Below are positions 56,741 to 64,000 of a stretch of DNA of 64,000 nucleotides, one piece after another. Each line of letters opens with the position of its first letter. The stretch's first letter is position 1. The DNA is from DATBVX01 sp963705495 (GTDB taxonomy: Bacteria > Pseudomonadota > Gammaproteobacteria > Steroidobacterales > Steroidobacteraceae), in contig CAVPJQ010000025.1 in assembly GCA_963705495.1 (NCBI GenBank), positions 62,001 to 126,000 on the forward strand, read 5' to 3'. The translations under genes were made by a program, and so were the position numbers. Below the pieces are notes generated by a model. It searched no databases. It was given only the letters and a program-made list of their open reading frames with translations, and was not told where the DNA came from.

Positions 56741-58483
56741 ATGAATGACAATGCCATGATGGCGCTCGGGGCCAGCAAATCACCACTGGGCGGTCTGCCG
56801 CAGAGACTGGTCCAGGATGGCTTGATCGACGAAGCCACGATGATGGAGGCCATGGCGCAGGCCAAGGAAAAGCGCATCAGTGTGGTTACCCAGCTGGTCA
56901 ACAGTGGCGCCGCCAATGCTCGCGAAATCGCAATTGCGGCGTCCCACGAATTTGGCGTTCCCCTGCTCGACCTCGACGCCGCCAGCATCGAGCTCGACAC
57001 GGTAAAGCTGGTCAGTGACAAGTTGCTGAACAAGCACCGCGTTCTGCCGCTCGTGCGGCGTGGCAAGCGGCTGTTCCTCGCGGTATCCGACCCGACCAAT
57101 CTGCACGCCATCGACGAGATCAAGTTCGCCACCGGCCTTGGAATCGAGGCCGTAGTCGTCGAGGACAACAAGCTTCAGGCAGCCGTCAACAAGTCGCTGG
57201 AGCAGGTCGACACGGCGATGCCGAATCTCGCCGAGGACGATTTCGACCTCGAGAACCTCGATGTCATGGCCGGCGAGGACGATATTGCCGGTGACGCAGT
57301 CACGCGTGATGACGTAGAAGATGCCCCGATAGTTCGCTTCGTCAACAAGATCCTGCTGGACGCCATCAAAAAAGGTGCCTCGGATATTCACTTCGAGCCC
57401 TATGAAAAGACCTTCCGTATCCGCACGCGGCTCGACGGCGTGCTGAAGGAAGTCGCGAATCCGCCGGTCCAGCTCACGACCAAGATCAGCGCGCGCATCA
57501 AGGTGATGTCGCGGCTCGACATCGCCGAACGTCGTGTGCCTCAGGACGGCCGCATCAAGATGCGCCTGTCAAAGAATCGCGCCATCGATTTTCGCGTGAG
57601 TACCTGTCCGACGCTGTTCGGCGAAAAGATCGTGATGCGTATTCTCGATCCGTCCAGTGCGATGCTCGGCATCGATGCGCTGGGTTACGAGCCGTTCCAG
57701 AAGGAGCTCTATCTCAAGTACCTGGCGAAGCCGCAGGGCATGATCCTGGTCACCGGACCGACGGGTAGCGGCAAGACGGTATCGCTCTACACCGGTCTCA
57801 ATATCCTCAATAAGGAAGACTGCAATATCTCGACCTGCGAGGACCCGGCGGAAATCCAGATGGCCGGCATCAATCAGGTGAACGTCCACCCGAAGGTGGG
57901 GCTGACCTTTGCCTCGGCACTGCGCGCGTTCTTGCGCCAGGATCCAGACGTCATCATGGTCGGTGAGATTCGTGACCTCGAAACCGCCGAGATTGCGCTC
58001 AAGGCGGCGCAAACGGGCCACTTGGTACTTTCAACGCTTCATACCAACGATGCGCCTCAGACTCTCACCCGCATGGTCGACATGGGCGTGAAGCCCTACG
58101 CCATAGCGACCTCGGTGAGCCTGATCATTGCGCAGCGCCTCGCGCGCAAGCTCTGCTCCAATTGCAAGCAGAAGCTCGATGTGCCTGCTGAGGCCCTGCA
58201 CAAGGAAGGCTTCACCGACGATGACATCAAGAAAGGACTGACAATCTTCGGTCCGAAGGGCTGCAGCCAGTGTATCGATGGGTACAAAGGGCGCGTAGGT
58301 ATCTACCAGGTCATGCCTGTGAGCGAGGCCATCGGACGGATCATCATGGAGGGCGGCAACTCTCATCAGATTACTCAAGAGGCCGAGCGCGAGGGCGTGT
58401 GGGACTTGCGGCGTGCAGGATTGCAGAAGGTCAAAGACGGTCTGACGAGCCTCGATGAAGTCAACACGGTAACCGTAGAGTAG
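56741..58483 (+). CDS. pilB: Pilus extension ATPase PilB
   Basis: 580 residues. The N-terminal MshE/T2SSE-N domain (GGLPQRLVQDGLIDEATMMEA) is followed by the ATPase core: FVNKILLDAIKKGASDIHFE, Walker A GPTGSGKTVSLY, the Asp box STCEDPAE, Walker B DVIMVGEIRDLETAE and the His box TGHLVLSTLHTNDAP. A zinc ribbon has two Cys pairs (KLCSNCKQ and GCSQCIDGYKG). PilB is the cytoplasmic hexamer that drives pilin addition. No clear ribosome site precedes ATG 56741; an internal Met at codon 6 or 7 is possible. Confidence 0.97.
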   Translation: MNDNAMMALGASKSPLGGLPQRLVQDGLIDEATMMEAMAQAKEKRISVVTQLVNSGAANAREIAIAASHEFGVPLLDLDAASIELDTVKLVSDKLLNKHRVLPLVRRGKRLFLAVSDPTNLHAIDEIKFATGLGIEAVVVEDNKLQAAVNKSLEQVDTAMPNLAEDDFDLENLDVMAGEDDIAGDAVTRDDVEDAPIVRFVNKILLDAIKKGASDIHFEPYEKTFRIRTRLDGVLKEVANPPVQLTTKISARIKVMSRLDIAERRVPQDGRIKMRLSKNRAIDFRVSTCPTLFGEKIVMRILDPSSAMLGIDALGYEPFQKELYLKYLAKPQGMILVTGPTGSGKTVSLYTGLNILNKEDCNISTCEDPAEIQMAGINQVNVHPKVGLTFASALRAFLRQDPDVIMVGEIRDLETAEIALKAAQTGHLVLSTLHTNDAPQTLTRMVDMGVKPYAIATSVSLIIAQRLARKLCSNCKQKLDVPAEALHKEGFTDDDIKKGLTIFGPKGCSQCIDGYKGRVGIYQVMPVSEAIGRIIMEGGNSHQITQEAEREGVWDLRRAGLQKVKDGLTSLDEVNTVTVE

Positions 58484-58527
58484 ACAGGGCGAAATCTCGA
58501 TGAAGGGCGCATAGAGGGCACACGTTC

Positions 58528-59748
58528 ATGGCGAGCGCAACAGCGATCAGAAAGGACATCCAGTTCAACTGGGTGGGTAAGGACAAGAAGGGCAACAAGC
58601 TCAAGGGGCGTAGCCTCGCCTCGAGCGAGCAGGCCCTGCGTGCCGACCTGCGCCGTCAGGGCGTGGTTCCGGTAAAAATCAGCAAGCAAAGCAACCTCTT
58701 CAAGGGGGGTGGCAAGGTCACTCCTGAAGACGTCGCGATATTCAGCCGCCAGCTTGCCACGATGCTCACCGCAGGCATTCCTCTCGTCCAATCCTTCGAA
58801 ATCATCGGCAACGGCCACGACAAGCCCGCGATGCAGAAGCTGGTGCTCAGTATCAAGGCTGACATCGAGGGCGGAACATCTCTCCATGAATCGCTCGCCA
58901 AGCAGCCGCTGTATTTTGACGATCTGTACGTGAATCTCGTGGAGGCCGGTGAACAGGCGGGCGCTCTGGAGAGCCTGCTCGACAAGATTGCGACCTACAA
59001 GGAAAAGACCGAGGCCCTGAAGAAGAAGATCAAGAAGGCGCTCTTCTATCCTGCCGCGGTGATGGTAGTCGCCATCATTGTGACCCTGATTCTGCTGATC
59101 TTCGTGATCCCGCAGTTCGAATCCCTGTTCAAGGGCTTTGGCGCAGATCTCCCCGCCTTTACGCAGATGGTCATCAATGCGTCCCGGTTCGTCCAGGACC
59201 AGGGCTGGTGGATGGCGATCGTTGTCATTGCCTCCATAGTGGGATTCATCAATCTCAAGAAGCGCTCGCGCGCTTTGCGCGAGGCAATCGACCGCATGTC
59301 ACTCAAGTTGCCAGTGGTCGGGCCGATTCTCGTCAAGGCAGCGATCGCGCGCTACGCGCGCACGCTGTCGACCATGTTCAGCGCGGGTGTCCCCCTGGTA
59401 GAGGCGCTGCAATCCGTAGCAGGCGCAACCGGCAACATCGTGTACGAACAGGCGGTGCTGCGCATGAAGGACGAGGTGTCTACGGGCCAGCGCCTGCAGC
59501 GTGCAATGGAAAACACGGGCCTGTTCCCCAACATGGTCGTTCAGATGATTGCAGTCGGCGAAGAGTCGGGCTCACTGGACGAAATGTCCGGCAAGGTTGC
59601 CACCTTCTACGAGCAGGATGTCGACAACGCCGTCGACAGCATGAGCAGCTTGCTCGAGCCGCTGATCATGGCGATCCTCGGCGTCCTGGTCGGCGGCCTC
59701 GTGATCGCGATGTACTTGCCAATCTTCAAGCTGGGTTCGGTCGTCTGA
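58528..59748 (+). CDS. pilC: Inner-membrane platform protein PilC
   Basis: 406 residues with two T2SSF domains. The first has FSRQLATMLTAGIPLVQSFE and the second YARTLSTMFSAGVPLVEALQ, the tandem family signature. Membrane helices are at YPAAVMVVAIIVTLILLIFV, WWMAIVVIASIVGFI and the C-terminal ILGVLVGGLVIAMYLPIF. PilC couples the PilB motor to the growing pilus. It follows pilB after 44 bases, with GAGGGCAC upstream of the ATG, and is probably cotranscribed. Confidence 0.97.
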   Translation: MASATAIRKDIQFNWVGKDKKGNKLKGRSLASSEQALRADLRRQGVVPVKISKQSNLFKGGGKVTPEDVAIFSRQLATMLTAGIPLVQSFEIIGNGHDKPAMQKLVLSIKADIEGGTSLHESLAKQPLYFDDLYVNLVEAGEQAGALESLLDKIATYKEKTEALKKKIKKALFYPAAVMVVAIIVTLILLIFVIPQFESLFKGFGADLPAFTQMVINASRFVQDQGWWMAIVVIASIVGFINLKKRSRALREAIDRMSLKLPVVGPILVKAAIARYARTLSTMFSAGVPLVEALQSVAGATGNIVYEQAVLRMKDEVSTGQRLQRAMENTGLFPNMVVQMIAVGEESGSLDEMSGKVATFYEQDVDNAVDSMSSLLEPLIMAILGVLVGGLVIAMYLPIFKLGSVV

Positions 59749-59770
59749 TCGGGATTGGCAGGACCCTCAT

Positions 59771-59798
59771 CGAACGCCGCGCCCTCGCGCGGCGTTCG
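59771..59798 (+). terminator. Strong hairpin between pilC and pilD
   Basis: A 12-base perfect stem (CGAACGCCGCGC and its complement) on a CCTC loop, 22 bases after the pilC stop. Only a short T run follows (CGTTTC). It may be a partial terminator reducing pilD relative to pilC, or may protect the pilBC message end. Confidence 0.55.
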
Positions 59799-59845
59799 CG
59801 TTTCTGGTCGACTCGTTTTGCTGCCGGCATCACGGAGACCGTGCG

Positions 59846-60871
59846 ATGACAGTGGCGCAGCTCCTGCAAGCGAATCCTGGGCTGTTGATTGCGATCGTCG
59901 CCGTCCTCGGCCTGCTGGTGGGCAGCTTTCTCAATGTCGTGATACACCGCCTGCCGATCATGATGGAGCATGAATGGCGCCGGCACTGTGCAGAGTTCGA
60001 GGCGGTGAAGGGAGACATCAAGGCATCCGCAGACGCCACCGAGCAGCGCGCCCAGTCGGCTGAGGCGCCCATCCTGTACACGCGGTCCAGTGACGAACCG
60101 GCCGTGCACATCGAGGCAGCATTTTCGACGCCAGCGCCGGGGAGCGATGCGCCCTTCAACTTGCTGACCCCGCGATCCCGCTGTCCTGCCTGCCGGGCCC
60201 CCATTCACGCCTGGCAGAACATCCCCGTCCTCAGCTACCTGTTCCTGCGCGGGCGATGTGCCGCTTGCGGCGTTCGCATTTCGGTCCGCTATCCCCTGGT
60301 TGAACTCACCAGTGGCGTGCTATCGGCATTCGTCGCCTGGCGCTTCGGTCTTTCGTGGGAGCTGCTGGCGGCGCTCATCTTCACGTGGAGCCTCATCGCC
60401 CTTTCGGGCATCGACATCGATCACCAGCTTCTGCCCGACAGCATTACGTTGCCACTCCTGTGGATCGGCCTGCTCATCAGCCTGGCGTACCTCAGCCAGA
60501 CGTCCTTCTCCTTTCCCGTCGACCCACGCAGCAGCATCATCGGTGCGGCGGCGGGCTACCTGAGCCTTTGGTCCGTGTATCACCTGTTTCGCCTTCTGAC
60601 CGGCAAGGAAGGCATGGGCTATGGCGACTTCAAGCTGTTCGCGGTGTTTGGCGCGTGGTTCGGATGGGAGATGTTGCTCCTGATCATCCTGATCGCTGCC
60701 TCGGTCGGTGCGGTAGTCGGCATCGCACTCATCGTCCTGAAACGCCATGGACGGGACGTGCCGATTCCGTTCGGCCCGTACCTCGCAGCGGCTGGCTGGA
60801 TCGCGCTGCTGTGGGGACCCGATCTGATCGATCGCTATCTGCACATGACGGGATTGCACACGGCGGGATGA
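59846..60871 (+). CDS. pilD: Prepilin peptidase / N-methyltransferase PilD
   Basis: 341 residues. An N-terminal membrane helix (LLIAIVAVLGLLVGSFLNVV) leads to IHRLPIMM. The methyltransferase loop carries two zinc-type Cys pairs (C113/C116 in RCPACRAP and C138/C141 in RCAACGVR). The aspartyl protease residues are D190/D192 in SGIDIDHQLLPDS and D261 in MGYGDFKL. The segment between HRLP and the first Cys pair is about 30 residues longer than in Pseudomonas (SADATEQRAQSAEA region). PilD cleaves and methylates PilA and other prepilins. Confidence 0.96.
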   Translation: MTVAQLLQANPGLLIAIVAVLGLLVGSFLNVVIHRLPIMMEHEWRRHCAEFEAVKGDIKASADATEQRAQSAEAPILYTRSSDEPAVHIEAAFSTPAPGSDAPFNLLTPRSRCPACRAPIHAWQNIPVLSYLFLRGRCAACGVRISVRYPLVELTSGVLSAFVAWRFGLSWELLAALIFTWSLIALSGIDIDHQLLPDSITLPLLWIGLLISLAYLSQTSFSFPVDPRSSIIGAAAGYLSLWSVYHLFRLLTGKEGMGYGDFKLFAVFGAWFGWEMLLLIILIAASVGAVVGIALIVLKRHGRDVPIPFGPYLAAAGWIALLWGPDLIDRYLHMTGLHTAG

Positions 60872-60914
60872 CCCGGGCCTGCAGCTCTGTGGCGGAGCTC
60901 CAGTAGAGCAGATA

Positions 60915-61538
60915 ATGGCTGTCGTGAGCGTTCTACGCGTCGGCCTTACTGGGGGCATAGCCAGCGGCAAAAGCACGGTTGCCAGTCTTTTTGCCGCGCG
61001 TGGCGTACCCGTGATCGACACCGACGAAATCGCGCATGCTGTCGTCGCCCCTGGCCAGCCGGCCCTCGAGGCAATTACCCACGCGTTTGGCAGAGGCATC
61101 CTCGGCGCCGACGGAGCACTTGATCGTCGCCGCTTGCGCGAGCTGGTATTCCACGATCCCACCCGGCGCCAGCAGCTCGAGTCCATTCTGCATCCGATCA
61201 TCCTGAGTGAGCTGAAGCGGCTTTCGGCGCGAGCCGGCGGCCCGTACCAGATCCTGGTCATTCCTCTGCTCGTGGAAGGCGGACTCGAAGACGATGTCGA
61301 TCGCATCCTGGTGGTCGATGTGCCTCAGGAACGACAAGTTGAGCGACTGCTGCAGCGAGACGCGGAAAATCGGCAGCAGGCGGACGCGATCATAGCCGTA
61401 CAGGCACCGCGACAGGCCCGACTGGCAAAGGCCCATGACGTGATCACGAATGACGGTACGCTCGCCGACCTCGAATCGCAGGTGGAGCGGCTTCACGAGC
61501 GCTATCTTCGCCTCGCTGCCGACGGGCGCGCACGCTGA
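60915..61538 (+). CDS. coaE: Dephospho-CoA kinase
   Basis: 207 residues with P-loop GLTGGIASGKSTVASLF, the substrate-region DTDEIAHAVVAPGQPAL, then ILHPIIL, PLLVEGGLE and the late NDGTLADLESQV. It phosphorylates dephospho-CoA, the last step of coenzyme A synthesis. pilD-coaE is a conserved pair in many gammaproteobacteria and betaproteobacteria. The start ATG 60915 could instead be the GTG four codons later. Confidence 0.96.
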   Translation: MAVVSVLRVGLTGGIASGKSTVASLFAARGVPVIDTDEIAHAVVAPGQPALEAITHAFGRGILGADGALDRRRLRELVFHDPTRRQQLESILHPIILSELKRLSARAGGPYQILVIPLLVEGGLEDDVDRILVVDVPQERQVERLLQRDAENRQQADAIIAVQAPRQARLAKAHDVITNDGTLADLESQVERLHERYLRLAADGRAR

Positions 61539-61566
61539 ATTTTCCGGAGCACCCTGCCGCTGGCAA

Positions 61567-61590
61567 CCTGTCGGCTGAAGCCGACAGGAA
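61567..61590 (+). terminator. Hairpin after coaE
   Basis: A 9-base perfect stem (CCTGTCGGC / GCCGACAGG) with a TGAA loop, 28 bases past the coaE stop, followed by AATTT. Terminator-like with a weak T tract. Confidence 0.6.
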
Positions 61591-61674
61591 TTTCTCGGGT
61601 GACACTCGTGCTCGAACTGCCGCAGAATAGGGCAATGTCCTCGAGCCGACGACTGACCGTCGCGAAATACTGAA

Positions 61675-62481
61675 ATGACCTCCCACGCCCGTATGGAGCC
61701 CATGGCGGAGCCGGCGAGCCAGTTCGTCGTGTACGAGCAGCCGCTCAATGAGCGCATGCGCACGTTCCTGCGCCTCGAATTCCTGTATTCGCAGGCCCTG
61801 TATCACAACGAATTACCCAATCCCTGGAGCAGTCGCGCCGCGGTCGGGAGCCTCCTGGAGATTCTCGCGATCACTGCGCGCGGTGATGTTCGCAGTGACG
61901 TCATCAAGGAACTCGAGCGGCACGTGCAGGCTTTGAACGAATTTCAATCCAAGCCCGGTGTCGATGCAGGTCGGCTGCGCGCCGTGATGTCGAATCTGAT
62001 CCGGCTGCGCAGCGAGCTGGTCAGCATGGGCGCGAATTTCATGCAATCGTTGCGCGAATCGGAGTTCCTTGCCGCGATCAAGCACCGCAGCGCGATACCC
62101 GGCGGCACCTGCGAATTCGACCTGCCGGACTACAGCTTCTGGCTCAGCCGTCCGGCCGAGCAGCGCATGGCGACTTTCGAGGAATGGATGAAGGTCGTGC
62201 GTCCGCTGTGTGATGGGGTGATCGAGATCCTCTGGGTGACGCGGCAGAACGCCCGCCCGCGTGAAGAGATCGCGCCGGCTGGCCAGTACCAGATCAACTT
62301 CGAGCGGGAGAACCCAATCCAGCTGCTGCGGATCCTGCTGCCGTCAGACTCCGACCTGTATCCGGAGATCAGCGGCAGCCACTATCGCTGTAACCTGCGG
62401 TTCATGAGCTGGAAGGAGCTCAACCAGCGCGCTGTGCAGTCCGAGCAGGATGTCCGCTTCGTTCTGACCTCATGCACTTGA
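61675..62481 (+). CDS. zapD: Cell division factor ZapD
   Basis: 268 residues, the family size. Diagnostic stretches are VYEQPLNERMRTFLRLEFLY, DVIKELERHVQALNEFQSKP, then YSFWLSRPAEQRMATFEEWM, and the C-terminal YRCNLRFMSWKELNQRAVQS. ZapD bundles FtsZ filaments and strengthens the division ring. Two internal Met codons (7 and 10) could be starts; the tract just before VYEQPLNERMR is poorly conserved. coaE-zapD-yacG is the usual gammaproteobacterial order. Confidence 0.95.
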   Translation: MTSHARMEPMAEPASQFVVYEQPLNERMRTFLRLEFLYSQALYHNELPNPWSSRAAVGSLLEILAITARGDVRSDVIKELERHVQALNEFQSKPGVDAGRLRAVMSNLIRLRSELVSMGANFMQSLRESEFLAAIKHRSAIPGGTCEFDLPDYSFWLSRPAEQRMATFEEWMKVVRPLCDGVIEILWVTRQNARPREEIAPAGQYQINFERENPIQLLRILLPSDSDLYPEISGSHYRCNLRFMSWKELNQRAVQSEQDVRFVLTSCT

Positions 62482-62488
62482 GGGGCGC

Positions 62489-62698
62489 ATGTCCCCGGTC
62501 ATTGCCAAATGTCCGACTTGCGGCCGACCCGTGCAGTGGTCCGAATCCTCGCCATTCCGGCCGTTCTGCAGCGATCGTTGCCGCCTCATCGATCTCGGTG
62601 CCTGGCTGAGCGAGGAACGCGGCATCGCCGGTGACACCATCCCGCCCGAGGCCCCCGACGATAAGAACGACGACTCGCCCGAGCCCGACCGCAGCTGA
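62489..62698 (+). CDS. yacG: DNA gyrase inhibitor YacG
   Basis: 69 residues with the treble-clef zinc motif: C8-x-x-C11 (AKCPTCGRPVQW) and C27/C31 in RPFCSDRCRLIDLGAWL, then an acidic tail (PDDKNDDSPEPD). YacG binds the GyrB C-terminus and blocks DNA binding. It starts 7 bases after zapD and is surely cotranscribed with it. Confidence 0.96.
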   Translation: MSPVIAKCPTCGRPVQWSESSPFRPFCSDRCRLIDLGAWLSEERGIAGDTIPPEAPDDKNDDSPEPDRS

Positions 62699-62705
62699 CT
62701 TCGCG

Positions 62706-64000
62706 TCAGGGTGACGGTGCTTGCCTCGACCCACCACCTTCTGGCGCCGTCGCCACCTGCGGCAGTTGCATCTGCAGATTTCGCGTCAGAAACGCCCACT
62801 GATCCGCGAAATCCTCGATCTGCATCCAGACCGGTTTGCCGGATCCATGGCCCGCGCGCGTCTCTACGCGCACGAGGATGGGGTTTTTGCAAGCCTGCGC
62901 CGCCTGCAGCGCAGCGCCAAACTTGAAGCTGTGCCAGGGCACGACCCGATCATCGTGATCCGCGGTCGTAATCAGTGTTGGCGGATAGCAGGTACCCGGA
63001 CGCACGTTGTGGTACGGCGAATAGGCATATAGCGCCTGAAAGTCCTGCGCGTTCTCGCTCAGGCCGTAGTCGCTCGACCACTGGCGGGCATTCGCGCTCG
63101 CGGTGTCATAGCGCAGCATGTCGAGCACTCCGACGGCCGGCAGCGCCGCCGCAACGAGCCCCGGCTCCTGGGTGATCACGGCACCGATCAGCAACCCGCC
63201 GTTACTACGCCCCAGGATCGCGAGCCGCTCCTTCGACGTGTAACGTTGCTCGACGAGATAGTGCGCCGCCGCGATGAAGTCATCGAACACGTTCTGCTTG
63301 TTGGCCTTGGTGCCAGCGACGTGCCACGCCTCACCGTACTCAGCGCCACCGCGCAGGTTCGCGACCGCGTATGTGCCACCCATCTCGAGCCACACCAGCA
63401 CTGGAACGCTGAAGGTGGGCGTGAGCGGATTGCTGAATCCACCGTAGCCATAGAGCAGAGCCGGTGTGCGGCCGTCCTTCTTCAGGTCGGATCGATGCGT
63501 GATAAACATCGGCACGCGCGTGCCATCCTTGCTCGAGTAGAACACCTGCTCGGTGACGAAACGCGAGGTACTCGCCGCGATCTTCGGTGCGCGAAACAGT
63601 TCCGCATGATTCACGGCGACGTCGTAGCGATAGACGGAGACAGGGGTCAGGTAGTCCGTGTACGAGAAGAACGTCTCGGAACTGTCGCCATGCCCCTGGA
63701 AACCATCGACGGTGCCCCGCCCCGGCAATGAGACTTCATTGAGCCGTCTTCCGCTGATATCGAAGACCTTCACCTGCGAATGCGCATCGTGCAGGTAGGT
63801 GACGACGATCTTGCCGCCGACATAGCTCGCCACCTGGATGGCATCAGTCGATTCGGCAACCACGTCTCGCCACATCTTCGGCATGGGGCGACGCGTGTCG
63901 ATCGCGACCACCCGCCCCCGCGGCGAGTCCGCCGTCACTAAGAAATAGAACACCGCGCCTTCCGACCCGATAAACGTATAGAGTCCCCGCCAATCATCGA
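62706..64000 (-). CDS. Prolyl oligopeptidase family serine peptidase (S9), N-terminus beyond window
   Basis: 431 residues are visible, open to the right edge; an internal ATG at 63953 is not the true start. The propeller part (SYVGGKIVVTYLHDAHSQVK) is followed by VFYSSKDGTRVPMFITHRSD, the domain linker, and the alpha/beta-hydrolase domain: GYGGFSNPLTPTFS, NLRGGAEYGEAWH, the nucleophile in LAILGRSNGGLLIG, the acid in TTADHDDRVVPWHSFKF and His in RAGHGSGKP. Full proteins are about 700 residues, often secreted. It cleaves short peptides after proline. It is convergent with yacG. Confidence 0.94.
   Translation of the reverse strand, partial: DDWRGLYTFIGSEGAVFYFLVTADSPRGRVVAIDTRRPMPKMWRDVVAESTDAIQVASYVGGKIVVTYLHDAHSQVKVFDISGRRLNEVSLPGRGTVDGFQGHGDSSETFFSYTDYLTPVSVYRYDVAVNHAELFRAPKIAASTSRFVTEQVFYSSKDGTRVPMFITHRSDLKKDGRTPALLYGYGGFSNPLTPTFSVPVLVWLEMGGTYAVANLRGGAEYGEAWHVAGTKANKQNVFDDFIAAAHYLVEQRYTSKERLAILGRSNGGLLIGAVITQEPGLVAAALPAVGVLDMLRYDTASANARQWSSDYGLSENAQDFQALYAYSPYHNVRPGTCYPPTLITTADHDDRVVPWHSFKFGAALQAAQACKNPILVRVETRAGHGSGKPVWMQIEDFADQWAFLTRNLQMQLPQVATAPEGGGSRQAPSP

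Noticed and set aside
1..64000. CRISPR arrays, prophage genes, insertion sequences, rRNA operons
   Set aside because: I looked for regularly spaced repeats, phage structural or integrase motifs, transposase DDE motifs and rRNA signatures and found none.

Overview
The window looks like chromosomal DNA of a GC-rich gammaproteobacterium, most like the Xanthomonadales / Nevskiales / Steroidobacterales group. The basis is gene order typical of gammaproteobacteria: mutS divergent from pncC; recA-recX-alaS-lysC-csrA-tRNA-Ser(GCU); bamD divergent from rluD-pgeF with clpB nearby; and sucD-sucC next to pilSR, then pilA-pilB-pilC-pilD-coaE-zapD-yacG. TonB-dependent receptors and secreted peptidases fit the same group. 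This placement is inference; no 16S gene is present.

Layout. 1-13.2 kb is accessory: a FAD monooxygenase, an M20 peptidase, a secreted TPR protein, a TonB-dependent receptor, a di-haem cytochrome, a CadC/ToxR-type membrane regulator, a fold-III PLP decarboxylase and a TolB/TPR membrane protein. 13.2-16.4 kb holds a compact minus-strand operon: multi-TM coiled-coil protein, von Willebrand A lipoprotein, cell-wall hydrolase and, further on, an NTF2-like protein. 16.6-22.2 kb has the anatomy of a decayed genomic island at a tRNA-Ser gene. A copy of the tRNA 3' end lies 5.6 kb away as a direct repeat, and between the copies are an amidohydrolase, an aldehyde dehydrogenase and truncated pieces of an aldo/keto reductase, a TonB receptor and an O-demethylase. 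22.4-38.3 kb is the core: csrA, lysC, alaS, recX, recA, thpR, a periplasmic trehalase, pncC, a DUF4239 protein, mutS, a serine hydrolase, an alpha/beta hydrolase and aspS. 38.5-49.6 kb carries an outer-membrane protein, fmdB-type gene, clpB, a ZIP transporter, pgeF, rluD, bamD, nadE, sucD and sucC. 49.6-62.7 kb is the type IV pilus locus plus coaE, zapD and yacG. A prolyl-oligopeptidase runs off the right edge.

How the parts fit. PilS/PilR is a sensor and sigma-54 activator pair; 4.6 kb downstream pilA has a textbook -24/-12 promoter and an upstream palindrome at enhancer distance. PilB (ATPase), PilC (platform) and PilD (prepilin peptidase) complete the assembly core. The recA-csrA block combines recombination, tRNA charging, aspartate-family amino acid supply and global RNA regulation.

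Sequence quality. From 1 to about 38.2 kb most genes carry one or more single-base frameshifts, including the indispensable alaS, aspS and lysC. From 38.5 to 64 kb I see none. Restoring one base gives normal lengths (AspRS 590, AlaRS 882 residues), so I treat most of these as sequence errors, not decay. Such genes are given as one CDS over their full span.
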